From contig NZ_JBPSEH010000005.1 in assembly GCF_051488685.1 (NCBI RefSeq), positions 219,068-283,067 on the forward strand: DNA of 64,000 bases, written 5' to 3'. This DNA is from Melioribacter sp051488685. GTDB taxonomy: Bacteria; Bacteroidota; Ignavibacteria; Ignavibacteriales; Melioribacteraceae. The position numbers and the translations under genes are program-made. Within the stretch, counting starts at the first letter, position 1; each line of letters opens with the position of its first letter. Below the pieces are notes generated by a model. It ran no database searches and was not told the DNA's origin. It was given only the letters and a program-made list of their open reading frames with translations. Below, piece by piece: positions 9,921-18,172 of this stretch.

Positions 9921-11366
9921 TTGAAAAAAGGCGACATTTTAGAACTTGAAATTACCTCATATGCTTTTGAAGGCAAAGGAGTTGCTAAAATTATAACGGA
10001 TATCAATCCGATTGCCCCTGATAGTTCAAAACGTTACGTAATTTTTGTTAAAAACGGATATCCCGGCGACGTAGTAAAAGCCCGTTTAAAAAAAATTAAG
10101 AAGTCGTATGCGGAAGCCGAAGCAGTTTCGATTCTGAAAAAATCGGCTCATCGCACCGAACCACGCTGTAAATACTTTGGAGTGTGCGGTGGTTGCAAAC
10201 AACAGGACCTCGACTATAATATTCAATTGAAATACAAAAGCGAACAGGTTGACGAAATATTCCGCCATATTGCAGGTTTAAATGACTTCGAAACTCTTCC
10301 CATCATTCCTTCCGACAAAATCTTTTTTTATCGGAACAAGATGGAGTTTTCGTTTGCAAATAAACGCTGGCTCTCGGATTATGAAATTAATTCAATGCAG
10401 GAGATTGATGACAAAAATTTTGCTCTTGGACTTCACATTCCGGGTATGTACGACAAAGTTCTCGATATTGATGAATGCTTTTTGCAATCTGAAATCAGCA
10501 ACGATATACTGAATTTTACGCGTAATTATTTCAAAGAAAGAGATGTTACAATTTATTCAACTGATACACATACGGGTTATCTGCGCAATCTCGTAATTAA
10601 ACAATCTTTCCATAATAACGATTTAATGGTAAATCTGGTAACTTCGGAAGAGAATTCTGAATTAATGAGAGAATACAGCAAAGCGATTAAAGCAAATTTT
10701 CCAGCTGTTACATCATTGATAAATAACATCAGTAAAAAGAAATCGCAGGTGGCAACGGGCGACTACGAAATCGTTCTCTTCGGAAACGGATTTATATACG
10801 ATGCAATCGGTGAAAAAATTTTTCGTATAAGCGCCAATTCTTTTTTCCAGACAAATACATTGCAGGCAGAAAAGCTCTATAACACTGCACTTGAATTTGC
10901 AAATCTAAAAAGCGACGAAATTGTTTATGACCTTTATTCTGGTGCAGGCACAATACCAATTTTTATAGCGGAAAGGGCGGGTTTTATTTACGGATTTGAA
11001 AACGTTGCCTCTGCAACTGAAGATGCTCGAATTAATATCGAGTTGAACAACATTACAAACTTCACACCATTCTTAGCCGACCTGAACAAATCCTTCTTAC
11101 CAATTATAGACGAAAATAAAATTCCCTTGCCCCAGGTTTTAATTGCTGATCCGCCACGCAGCGGTATGAACCCAAAAACGGTCAACGATATTTTAAGCAT
11201 TCATCCTCCCAGAATTGTATACATAAGTTGCAACCCCGCAACTCAGGCACGTGATATAAAACTCCTTTGTAACGGCGGATATAAATTACTCAAGATTAGA
11301 CCCGTGGATATGTTCCCGCACACATATCACATTGAAAATGTAGCTTTGCTGGAATACACAAAATAA
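9921..11366 (+). CDS. rlmD: 23S rRNA (uracil-C5)-methyltransferase, RlmD/TrmA family
   Basis: Methylates C5 of a uridine in 23S rRNA (U1939 for RlmD in E. coli numbering) using SAM. An N-terminal TRAM domain (about 1-65) is followed by the iron-sulfur cysteines C83, C89 and C92 in CKYFGVCGGC and a later Cys in DIDECF. The SAM motif is YDLYSGAGTIPIF, followed by DPPRSGMNPK and the catalytic cysteine in YISCNPATQARD. Length (481 aa) is normal. The start is TTG at 9921, chosen because the TRAM domain begins directly after it. Paralogues such as RlmC or RlmCD cannot be separated from RlmD by eye. Confidence 0.8.
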   Translation: MKKGDILELEITSYAFEGKGVAKIITDINPIAPDSSKRYVIFVKNGYPGDVVKARLKKIKKSYAEAEAVSILKKSAHRTEPRCKYFGVCGGCKQQDLDYNIQLKYKSEQVDEIFRHIAGLNDFETLPIIPSDKIFFYRNKMEFSFANKRWLSDYEINSMQEIDDKNFALGLHIPGMYDKVLDIDECFLQSEISNDILNFTRNYFKERDVTIYSTDTHTGYLRNLVIKQSFHNNDLMVNLVTSEENSELMREYSKAIKANFPAVTSLINNISKKKSQVATGDYEIVLFGNGFIYDAIGEKIFRISANSFFQTNTLQAEKLYNTALEFANLKSDEIVYDLYSGAGTIPIFIAERAGFIYGFENVASATEDARINIELNNITNFTPFLADLNKSFLPIIDENKIPLPQVLIADPPRSGMNPKTVNDILSIHPPRIVYISCNPATQARDIKLLCNGGYKLLKIRPVDMFPHTYHIENVALLEYTK

Positions 11367-11378
11367 AAGGATTATTTT

Positions 11379-11759
11379 ATGATAAACAAAACAATAGGAG
11401 CTATTGCCTGGCATGATTTAACTGTAGAGAATGCCGAAGGCATTAAAAATTTTTATGAAAAAGTTACGGGCTGGAAATCCCAGCCAGTGAATATGGGTAA
11501 TTACGACGATTACAATATGATGATTCCTTCGGAAGATTATCCCGCAGCTGGAATTTGCCATAAAAGAGAAAAGAATTCAAATTTACCCTCTCAGTGGATG
11601 ATTTATATCAATGTGGAGAATCTGGACGCAAGCATTGATGCCTGTATTGTAAACGGCGGCAAAGTTATCTCCGGACCAAAGATAATTAAAGGAATGGGTA
11701 AATATTGCTTAATCGAGGATCCTGCTGGCGCATGTTGTGCACTCTTTGAACACGAATAA
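11379..11759 (+). CDS. VOC-superfamily (glyoxalase/bleomycin-resistance fold) protein
   Basis: A single-domain, 126 aa member of the vicinal oxygen chelate family. It shows the beta-alpha-beta-beta repeats, beginning IAWHDLTVENAEGIKNFYE and ending in a strand with CALFEHE. The early His and last Glu could be metal ligands. The pattern (WHDL, FYEKVTGW, GGKVISGP) is common in small VOC proteins without a defined substrate. It lies 12 bp after rlmD on the same strand. The function is unknown. Confidence 0.75.
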   Translation: MINKTIGAIAWHDLTVENAEGIKNFYEKVTGWKSQPVNMGNYDDYNMMIPSEDYPAAGICHKREKNSNLPSQWMIYINVENLDASIDACIVNGGKVISGPKIIKGMGKYCLIEDPAGACCALFEHE

Positions 11760-11824
11760 AATGAAACTTTTTTCTCTGGTGTGATGAATAAAAGTGCCAG
11801 AGTCAAATAATTTTCTGAAAAGAG

Positions 11825-12382
11825 ATGAAAAAAGAATTGATAAAAAAACTCGAGTCCACTTTTAGATATTCAAGTTCGTCCGATGAATTATTCGACGCAT
11901 TTACCGAAGCCGTAAGATGCGGAATAGACGATCTGGAAGTATTTAAAATATTATTAGGCAATCCGACCCTGAATCTCGACGAAATAAAAATGTACACCGA
12001 AAAATTGATTCGAGATTTCAATCACAAGAAATACGACCTGGCAATCTGGACTGCAAAAATTCTGGAAAATAATGCCGACGAATACGAGTATCTCGAAAGC
12101 GCTATTGAGTATTACAAAAAAGCGATGACCGCTAATCCAGCTGCGCACGAACCCCTTATAAATCTTCTCGGCCTTTATAATTTTGACCTCGACTTGCCGA
12201 CAAATTCAAAGATAATTGAATTAGTTAAAACAAATGTTAAGAACGTTGAACTAAAAAGTAAAGTATATCAATCGCTTGCTAATCATTATAAACGATTAAA
12301 GGATTTCCAGAACGAAGCCCGCTATACAGCACTTGCCGAAAAAGCAGCCGAGCAGGAAAGGAAATCGAAAAAGACTCAGTAA
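11825..12382 (+). CDS. Helical, TPR-like hypothetical protein
   Basis: A soluble protein of 185 aa without a signal peptide. Amphipathic helices dominate, and segments such as YLESAIEYYKKAMTANPAAHE and KVYQSLANHYKRLKDFQNEA have the spacing of tetratricopeptide repeats, which would suggest a scaffold or interaction role. The C-terminus is highly charged. The ATG is preceded by GAAAAGAG. The 3' end overlaps the converging patatin-like gene by seven bases. I do not recognise a specific family. Confidence 0.6.
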   Translation: MKKELIKKLESTFRYSSSSDELFDAFTEAVRCGIDDLEVFKILLGNPTLNLDEIKMYTEKLIRDFNHKKYDLAIWTAKILENNADEYEYLESAIEYYKKAMTANPAAHEPLINLLGLYNFDLDLPTNSKIIELVKTNVKNVELKSKVYQSLANHYKRLKDFQNEARYTALAEKAAEQERKSKKTQ

Positions 12383-15060
12383 TAATAACCAATCGTAAAA
12401 TAGAAGAAAGGTTCACCCTTGACCAGAATGTTTTTAGGTAATCGGTCTTTAAAGAAAAAACTCCTGCCTGCGGAAAAATCTGCCGGCCCAATCGGAGTGT
12501 CGAACGACAGTGTAAATCCTAATCCATGCTTCAGGTCTTTGTACCTAATTGCTTCCCGCTTTTCCCAAACCGAGCCGATATCGTATCGAAGTTTCAAATA
12601 GGTATCGAAAAATATTTTTACAGGCAATTTATATCTGTACTCTGCAGAAATGTTTAGTATTTGTCTGCCTTTGTATTCATCATTTCGGAAACCGAAAAAC
12701 ATGTTCTGTCCACCCAGAGAAAATTGTTGCGTTAAGGGCAATGTATTGTCGCCCACTCCAACGGTTGTTTTGAATGTAAATGTGTGCGATGGCAGAGGGC
12801 TGAAAACATTCTTGTAATCGAAAAATATTTTTGTATAACTGACGTCGCCGCCCAGCGAGGCTTGAGCTGTTTCATAATAAGTTTTAAGATAAACACCCCG
12901 TGTTGGGAAAGGATAATCGTTTTGTGTATCGACTGCAATAGAAAATCTAAGAGCAGATATAACCGTGCTACCCGTCAGATCTTCAGCGTTCGATTTATTT
13001 TTAATTCTGTCTTCCTGAAAACGAGCTTCTACCATTAAATTTCCAAACCTTTTTACCTGCGCTCCAATCCCGAACGTTCCACCCAGGAAAATTTGTCTGT
13101 ATTCACCCGATTTTATCCGTTTAAATTCATTAAAAGCTGCGGTTGAATCGTCTTTGTAAATATTAATATCATTAAATTCATAAATTGCTCTCACTTTGTA
13201 AGTCATATAAGTATCGAAAACTCGATTTGCTTTATGTTCAATGATAAACGATCGATTCCTGATCCCACCCGAAACTATTGCTCCAATTTCGGTACCTGTA
13301 CCATTAAAATTTTCGTCGCGCACATCCACAGAAAACTGGGTGAAGTTTTCATTGTCTACACGCATTCCAAATCGAATTATACTCGACGGGCGCTCAATCA
13401 TTTTCAACGAAAGGATATTTTTTTCGCCTTTTCTATCGACTGTCAATTCGATCTGTTCAAACAAGTCCGTACTTCTCAAATTCATCAAACCCAATTCGGC
13501 TTCTCTTAGAATAAAAGGCTTACCCTGTTTAATTGGGAACTCGCGCAGTATAATTTCTCTTTTTGCTCTATATTTCCCTGTTAATTTTATTTCGTCAATC
13601 ACGCCTTCTTCTATCAAAAATTTCAAAATACCGCTTTGTTCGTCGAAATCTACCTTTTTTATTTCTGCTATCGGGAAACCTGCATTGCGATAGTAATTGA
13701 TTATTTTTAGAGCAACTTCAAATAGTTGCCTCGGGCTGGCGGGTTTTCCTATCTGATTCCTAACAATCTGCATCAATTGATATCTCGAAACTGCAGAATC
13801 TCCAGTGAATTCCACTTTCATGACCTGAGGATATTCATCTTTAATTAACCTGAGATACGTTGTGTCGTTTATTATTTCAAATTCGAAAGCTGCTTTTTTT
13901 AGTCCGTAATCTTTTTTTATACGATATAAAATCAAAGTCAGCCTGCTGCTGTCGATAGAATCAATTATCGTTTGATAATCGAAGTATTTGTCTATATGGT
14001 CTTTCGCGTGTAGTTTTAAATTATAATAAACTGTGGGATTTTTAATTTTTTTCTTAAAATGTTTGAGATAAAGATTCGTTATCTCTTCCTTCTTTTCCTT
14101 AGCGGCAAGATAACCTTTTTGAATCAACTCATTAATATTTTTGAAATCGGTATTTCTGACACCCATCAGTTCAGGTTGAATTACAATATCGGCATTTTCG
14201 AGTTGTTCTTTGTTGAGCAGGTGCATTGGTATGCTGATTAGCTGATCGGCAAGAATCCATGGATAATTAAGTTCGCTTTCCGAATAAAGCGGGCTTACGG
14301 CATTTCCTGCAATGACGATATCTGCACCGAGACGTCGTGTTTCTTTTACAGGAATATTGGCAACTATACCGCCATCGACAAGTGTAAGCGAATCAAATTG
14401 AACCGGCGGTAATAGAAACGAAACACTGGAACTGGCTTGCATAGCAAGTCCCAGAGAACCTTTGTCGATAATTACTTCCCTGCCGTTAACAAGATCGGTA
14501 CAAACCGCTCTGTATCTGTATATCAGTTTATCGAAATCATCCGATTTTACAGGCGCATTTAACGCAAGCAAATTTAAAAATGCCGATCCTTTCAAACCGG
14601 AATTTAGAGACCTTGGAATTATTGGCTTTAAGCCTTCGAGTCTTAAAGATAAAATTGCCCTATCTTGAGTAATTTTTTGATCGACAAAAAGTTCGTTCCT
14701 GTTGGAACTTTCAGAGGTAAAAAGTCCATTCCAGTCGGTGTTCGAAGCGATTGAATCGAGATCGTCAATTGAATATCCAGAGGAATAGAGTCCGCCGATA
14801 ATACTGCCCATACTTGTGCCCATAATCATGTCGATTGGAAGATCGATTTCTTCAAGGAATTTTAAAATTCCGATTTGAGTTAATGCCCTTGCCCCGCCAC
14901 CACTGAGTGCTAATCCAACGTATGGTCTATTCGCAAGAATTTGTTCTTCCAGTCCGAATGGCAGGGATCTGTTTTCAAGTTCAAGGCACAGCGTGTCTTT
15001 CCGCTGCGCCATAATTAGAGATAAACAGGAAAAGAATAATGTAATTAAAAGACGTTTCAC
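12376..15060 (-). CDS. Patatin-like phospholipase fused to a BamA-type outer-membrane barrel
   Basis: A secreted outer-membrane protein of 894 aa. After a signal peptide (1-18, ending IMAQ) comes a patatin domain with the oxyanion loop GGGARAL (54-60), the nucleophile elbow GTSMG (81-85, Ser83) and the dyad Asp in DGG (229-231). POTRA-like repeats follow (KVEFTGDSAVSRY; EIKLTGKYRAKREI), then a C-terminal Omp85-style beta-barrel ending in the aromatic YFTIGYYY. Related patatin-Omp85 proteins such as PlpD expose or release a lipase. All catalytic residues appear present. It lies 18 bp downstream of yidC on the same strand. Confidence 0.85.
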   Translation of the reverse strand: MKRLLITLFFSCLSLIMAQRKDTLCLELENRSLPFGLEEQILANRPYVGLALSGGGARALTQIGILKFLEEIDLPIDMIMGTSMGSIIGGLYSSGYSIDDLDSIASNTDWNGLFTSESSNRNELFVDQKITQDRAILSLRLEGLKPIIPRSLNSGLKGSAFLNLLALNAPVKSDDFDKLIYRYRAVCTDLVNGREVIIDKGSLGLAMQASSSVSFLLPPVQFDSLTLVDGGIVANIPVKETRRLGADIVIAGNAVSPLYSESELNYPWILADQLISIPMHLLNKEQLENADIVIQPELMGVRNTDFKNINELIQKGYLAAKEKKEEITNLYLKHFKKKIKNPTVYYNLKLHAKDHIDKYFDYQTIIDSIDSSRLTLILYRIKKDYGLKKAAFEFEIINDTTYLRLIKDEYPQVMKVEFTGDSAVSRYQLMQIVRNQIGKPASPRQLFEVALKIINYYRNAGFPIAEIKKVDFDEQSGILKFLIEEGVIDEIKLTGKYRAKREIILREFPIKQGKPFILREAELGLMNLRSTDLFEQIELTVDRKGEKNILSLKMIERPSSIIRFGMRVDNENFTQFSVDVRDENFNGTGTEIGAIVSGGIRNRSFIIEHKANRVFDTYMTYKVRAIYEFNDINIYKDDSTAAFNEFKRIKSGEYRQIFLGGTFGIGAQVKRFGNLMVEARFQEDRIKNKSNAEDLTGSTVISALRFSIAVDTQNDYPFPTRGVYLKTYYETAQASLGGDVSYTKIFFDYKNVFSPLPSHTFTFKTTVGVGDNTLPLTQQFSLGGQNMFFGFRNDEYKGRQILNISAEYRYKLPVKIFFDTYLKLRYDIGSVWEKREAIRYKDLKHGLGFTLSFDTPIGPADFSAGRSFFFKDRLPKNILVKGEPFFYFTIGYYY

Positions 15061-15078
15061 ATTTCGACTCGTAGTCGA

Positions 15079-16959
15079 TTATTTTTTTCTTTTTCTGGAT
15101 TTCGATTGAATCTGTTTTTGTGCCTTTGCCTGCTTTTCGGCTGCTTCGAGCATACGTGCCATGAATCCTTGCTTTTTACCAGGATTGGCCACTGGCACCA
15201 GTTCAATATCGCCTTTTTTGTGATTTATATAATATTGCTGTCCAATCGACAATAAATTGAACATAAAGTAATAAAGATTGAGCCCGGAGGGGAATCCCAT
15301 AAACATCAAAGTAAACATTATGGGCATTATATAAACCAAAGCCTTTTGTGAAGGGTCTTTAACACTCTGCTTTTGTTGAATAAACATCGTTATACCGAGC
15401 AGCAAAGCTAAGCCACTGACTACGTCGATATTAAAAAGAGGCACCCTGAAGGGTAATTTGAAAATAACATCTGGCGCTGAAAGATTGTCGATCCAGAGCA
15501 TAAACGGCTGCTGCCTGATGTCGATGGCTACATTAAACAAACTCCACAAAGCTATAAGTATAGGCATCTGAAGCAGCATCGGGAAACATCCGCCCATTGG
15601 ATTGATGCCGTAGGTCGAATAAAGTTTCATCGTTTCTTTCTGTAATCTTTGCGGGTCGTCTTTATACTTTTCCTTCAACTCATTTATCTTCGGCTGTAAA
15701 AGCTGCATTTTTTTCATCGACTTCATACTCTGCTTTGTAAGTGGATGCAGAGCAAATTTTACTATTATCGAAAGTAATATGATTACGAATCCGTAATTTG
15801 GAATAAACTCATGGAGGAATTTCATCAAAGGCAAAAGAAAATATTCAGAAATGGGACGAATTATAATTTTCAATCCCAGAAAACTTCCGAAATCGACAAG
15901 TGCTTCGAAGTTTCTGCCGTATACTTTTAGTGTATTGTATTCTACAGGTCCAATGTAAAGTTTAAACGAATCTTTCTGGTAACTTTGATTTTTGAACGGT
16001 ACCTTTAGACTTACGTTGTAATATTCCCTGACGTCTTCACCTTTAACCACATGCGTCCCCTCGACGTAAGCGCCACCGTCGTCGTTTGGACTATCAGGCG
16101 AAATTATAATTGAAAAATATTTACTTTTTACTGCAGCCCAATCGACTTTACCGTTAATATCCTTAGATACTTTTTCATCCGGACTGGAAGCATCGACAAC
16201 CACCTGTTCGCCCCCGGCATAAATAGAGGCATTTGTGTAATGCGCTTCGTCAACAGAATTTTTTTCGGTGAAGTTTATTCCATTAGTCCACGCAACGTCG
16301 TATCTGAAACTGCTTATGATGTCCTGAAAATTAGCAAATTCGATATCGATATCGGCAGCATAATCATTGCCAAAAAATTTGAAGGTTTTTATAATTTCTT
16401 TTCCATCGGTTCCTTCAAATTTATATTTCAACACCAGTGAATCGTTCTCGTCGAGTTTATAAAAATAGTTGCTGGACTCGGAGAAAAAATCAAGATTGGA
16501 AGTATTGACAAGTTTTCCGTCTTTTGTAACAAAAATCAAATTGAAATCTCCGCCGTTATCAGGATTAATCAATTGAACATGTCTGTTATAAAAATCGCTC
16601 TCATCATATTTTTTGTGGTACCACGTTTCGTAATTTTTTAGATAATATTTTCGAATCTTGGCACCTTTGCTGGTCAATTCGATTCTTGCAAGTTTTGTAT
16701 CGATTGTAATTATTTTTTCGGGAAGTTGTACTGTTTCAAAGGGAAGAGTTTCATTTTCTTCGGCAATCGAGTCCTTTTTCACTTCTTTCGATTTTTCAGC
16801 GGGAAGAGTATCCTTACCTGCCTTTGAAGTATCGTTAGCTACCAACGTTGAATCCTTTGACTCTGGTAATGCCGGAGGGGGAGTGGGTGAATTGAGATAG
16901 AGCCATACTACTAAAATAACTCCGATAAGTATGAATGCAATTGTTGATTGTCTGTCCAT
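15079..16959 (-). CDS. yidC: Membrane protein insertase YidC
   Basis: Inserts membrane proteins, alone or with SecYEG. The 626 aa protein has the Gram-negative layout: an N-terminal membrane anchor (TIAFILIGVILVVWLYLN), a long periplasmic beta-domain (about 60-340) and the conserved C-terminal core of five helices starting at NYGFVIILLSIIVKFALHPL. That core includes the cytoplasmic KSMKKMQLLQPKINELKEKY hairpin. A Lys/Arg-rich tail may contact the ribosome. It sits in the classic order rpmH-rnpA-yidD-yidC on the minus strand, 17 bp after yidD. Confidence 0.95.
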   Translation of the reverse strand: MDRQSTIAFILIGVILVVWLYLNSPTPPPALPESKDSTLVANDTSKAGKDTLPAEKSKEVKKDSIAEENETLPFETVQLPEKIITIDTKLARIELTSKGAKIRKYYLKNYETWYHKKYDESDFYNRHVQLINPDNGGDFNLIFVTKDGKLVNTSNLDFFSESSNYFYKLDENDSLVLKYKFEGTDGKEIIKTFKFFGNDYAADIDIEFANFQDIISSFRYDVAWTNGINFTEKNSVDEAHYTNASIYAGGEQVVVDASSPDEKVSKDINGKVDWAAVKSKYFSIIISPDSPNDDGGAYVEGTHVVKGEDVREYYNVSLKVPFKNQSYQKDSFKLYIGPVEYNTLKVYGRNFEALVDFGSFLGLKIIIRPISEYFLLPLMKFLHEFIPNYGFVIILLSIIVKFALHPLTKQSMKSMKKMQLLQPKINELKEKYKDDPQRLQKETMKLYSTYGINPMGGCFPMLLQMPILIALWSLFNVAIDIRQQPFMLWIDNLSAPDVIFKLPFRVPLFNIDVVSGLALLLGITMFIQQKQSVKDPSQKALVYIMPIMFTLMFMGFPSGLNLYYFMFNLLSIGQQYYINHKKGDIELVPVANPGKKQGFMARMLEAAEKQAKAQKQIQSKSRKRKK

Positions 16960-16976
16960 AAAATTTACCTTTAAAA

Positions 16977-17186
16977 TTAATCGAGAGGATCGTACCCACC
17001 TTTATTGAACGGATTACATCTTAATATTCTCCAGATAGATTTAATACCCCCTTTGATTACACCGTATTTAGTAAATGCCTGAACCGAATATTCCGAACAA
17101 GTGGGATAAAAGCGGCACGACGGGGGGAACATTGGGGAAATTGCCTTCTGATAAAATTTAATTAAGTAGATAAACAAGTACTTCAT
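16977..17186 (-). CDS. yidD: Membrane protein insertion efficiency factor YidD
   Basis: A 69 aa protein that assists YidC-dependent membrane insertion. It shows the family core FYQKAISPMFPPSCRFYPTC followed by SEYSVQAFTKYGVIKG and a C-terminal RCNPFNKGGYDPL, with the conserved cysteines in place. An N-terminal amphipathic helix would bind the membrane surface. The ATG overlaps the rnpA stop by four bases, so translation is probably coupled. Confidence 0.95.
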   Translation of the reverse strand: MKYLFIYLIKFYQKAISPMFPPSCRFYPTCSEYSVQAFTKYGVIKGGIKSIWRILRCNPFNKGGYDPLD

Positions 17187-17590
17187 TTTAATTCGAGCCT
17201 GTCTTTAACTTTTTTCATCAAATCTACGATTTCCGGCATAATTTCGCTCAACTTGACTTTTTTATTTATGGTCTGATTCATTGAATGAGATGCAAACACA
17301 AGCAGCAATTTAATTTTATTTGCCTTGCATAATTCTGTCAGTATAAATTTATTGAGGCGATACGATTCGCGCATCAGTCTTTTAATTCTGTTTCTCCAAA
17401 CAGCATTGCCGCTTTTTCGAGCTACCGCATAAGCTGTTTTAACACCTGGTTCGTCTGCCAGAAATTCAGCGTAATAGACCACTTTCAACTTTTTTGAAGG
17501 AGAGATTAATAAATTTCCTTTATTATAAACTAATTCGAAATCTTTTTTCCTTTTGATTCTTTCTTTGGCAGAAAGACCATATTGCTTCAA
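17183..17590 (-). CDS. rnpA: Ribonuclease P protein component
   Basis: The protein subunit of RNase P, which supports the catalytic RNA in 5' processing of tRNAs. The signature GNAVWRNRIKRLMRESYR is intact and a KRKKDFELVYNKGN start region matches the family. I chose the TTG at 17590 (135 aa, beginning KQYGLSAKERIKRKKDF after Met) because it has an AAGAGG site a few bases upstream and fits the usual N-terminus. An upstream TTG at 17638, three bases from the rpmH stop, would add 16 residues with no family match. It overlaps yidD. Confidence 0.9.
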   Translation of the reverse strand: MKQYGLSAKERIKRKKDFELVYNKGNLLISPSKKLKVVYYAEFLADEPGVKTAYAVARKSGNAVWRNRIKRLMRESYRLNKFILTELCKANKIKLLLVFASHSMNQTINKKVKLSEIMPEIVDLMKKVKDRLELK

Positions 17591-17641
17591 AATAAACCTC
17601 TTTGAAGTCCCGAATTTGAGGGGACGCTTACAGGGCAAAAA

Positions 17642-17788
17642 TTAACGCTCGTCGCTTACTGTAAGTCTCTTTCTTCCTTTTGCTCTTCTTCTGGCTAAAA
17701 CTTTACGCCCATTTTTTGTGGACATTCTTTCACGGAAACCGTGTTTATTCCTTCTTTTTCTATTACTCGGTTGAAATGTTCTTTTCAT
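17642..17788 (-). CDS. rpmH: 50S ribosomal protein L34
   Basis: A 48 aa, strongly basic ribosomal protein, read from the reverse strand and identified by its opening MKRTFQPSNRKRRNKHGFRE, then RMSTKNGRKVLARRRAKGR and RLTVSDER. The length and sequence are those of canonical L34. It is the first gene of the rpmH-rnpA-yidD-yidC run. The usual partner dnaA is not upstream; a divergent outer-membrane protein gene is found there instead. Confidence 0.97.
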   Translation of the reverse strand: MKRTFQPSNRKRRNKHGFRERMSTKNGRKVLARRRAKGRKRLTVSDER

Positions 17789-17868
17789 AATTCACCTAAT
17801 TTAATCGTTCGAAACGTGCAAAAGTAAACATTTTAGACGTAATTAACAAACCAATGGTGGGGAGGTAT

Positions 17869-17952
17869 ATGGACATAAAAAAGGCGGCAATCTCAGCAAA
17901 CTGCCCAGCCGATAAACAGTCCGCCGGAAAAACCGCCGCCTTGTTACTTTAG
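17869..17952 (+). CDS. Possible 27-aa small protein
   Basis: An ATG at 17869 is preceded by a strong ribosome-binding site (GGGGAGG, five bases upstream) and opens a 27-codon frame that ends in TAG at 17950-17952. The predicted peptide starts MDIKKAAISANCPADKQSAG and ends KTAALLL. It coincides with an inverted repeat, so the bases may be constrained by RNA structure rather than by coding. No family is recognisable. Low confidence. Confidence 0.25.
   Translation: MDIKKAAISANCPADKQSAGKTAALLL
17881..17942. repeat. GC-rich inverted repeat (possible structured RNA or terminator)
   Basis: AAGGCGGC at 17881-17888 is perfectly complementary to GCCGCCTT at 17935-17942. Inside, ACTG/CAGT can form a second short helix. 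The arms stand out in an AT-rich intergenic region. No clear T-run follows on either strand, so a simple intrinsic terminator is not obvious. A small RNA or 5' leader structure is an alternative. Confidence 0.45.
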
Positions 17953-18172
17953 AATCAATTTGAATGCCAATTCTGTTTCGTTCGTTTTTACGCGTCTTTT
18001 TTCAATAATTCTGTCCTGTTGTGAGTCGTAATTCGATAATGAGACACTTCGTTCGCTATTCAATTCATTATTTATTTAATTTAAATGCTAAAAAAAATTA
18101 CTTTTGATTATTTTTGCAACGAAAACCAATTTAAGGAGTCTAAAGACACCAAATTGAAAACCGGGAGTGGTA

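Larger units (their letters stand above)
17789..18172. other. Divergent intergenic region between rpmH and the DUF5916 gene
   Basis: About 380 bp that must hold promoters for both directions. I see no tRNA and no run of DnaA boxes, so there is no support for a replication origin here. The middle contains a GC-rich inverted repeat and a possible 27-codon reading frame, listed separately. Around 18062-18112 the DNA is very AT-rich, as expected for a promoter region of the plus-strand gene. Confidence 0.6.

Noticed and set aside
11774..11802. CTCTGG/CCAGAG inverted repeat after the VOC gene as a terminator
   Set aside because: Only six pairs with a long loop and no U-tract in the direction of transcription.
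12784..13693. Several plus-strand frames opposite the patatin-like gene
   Set aside because: Low-complexity antisense translations of a well-supported coding region.
17789..18166. Replication origin next to rpmH
   Set aside because: The rpmH-rnpA-yidD-yidC order often borders dnaA and oriC, but no dnaA gene and no cluster of DnaA boxes is present.
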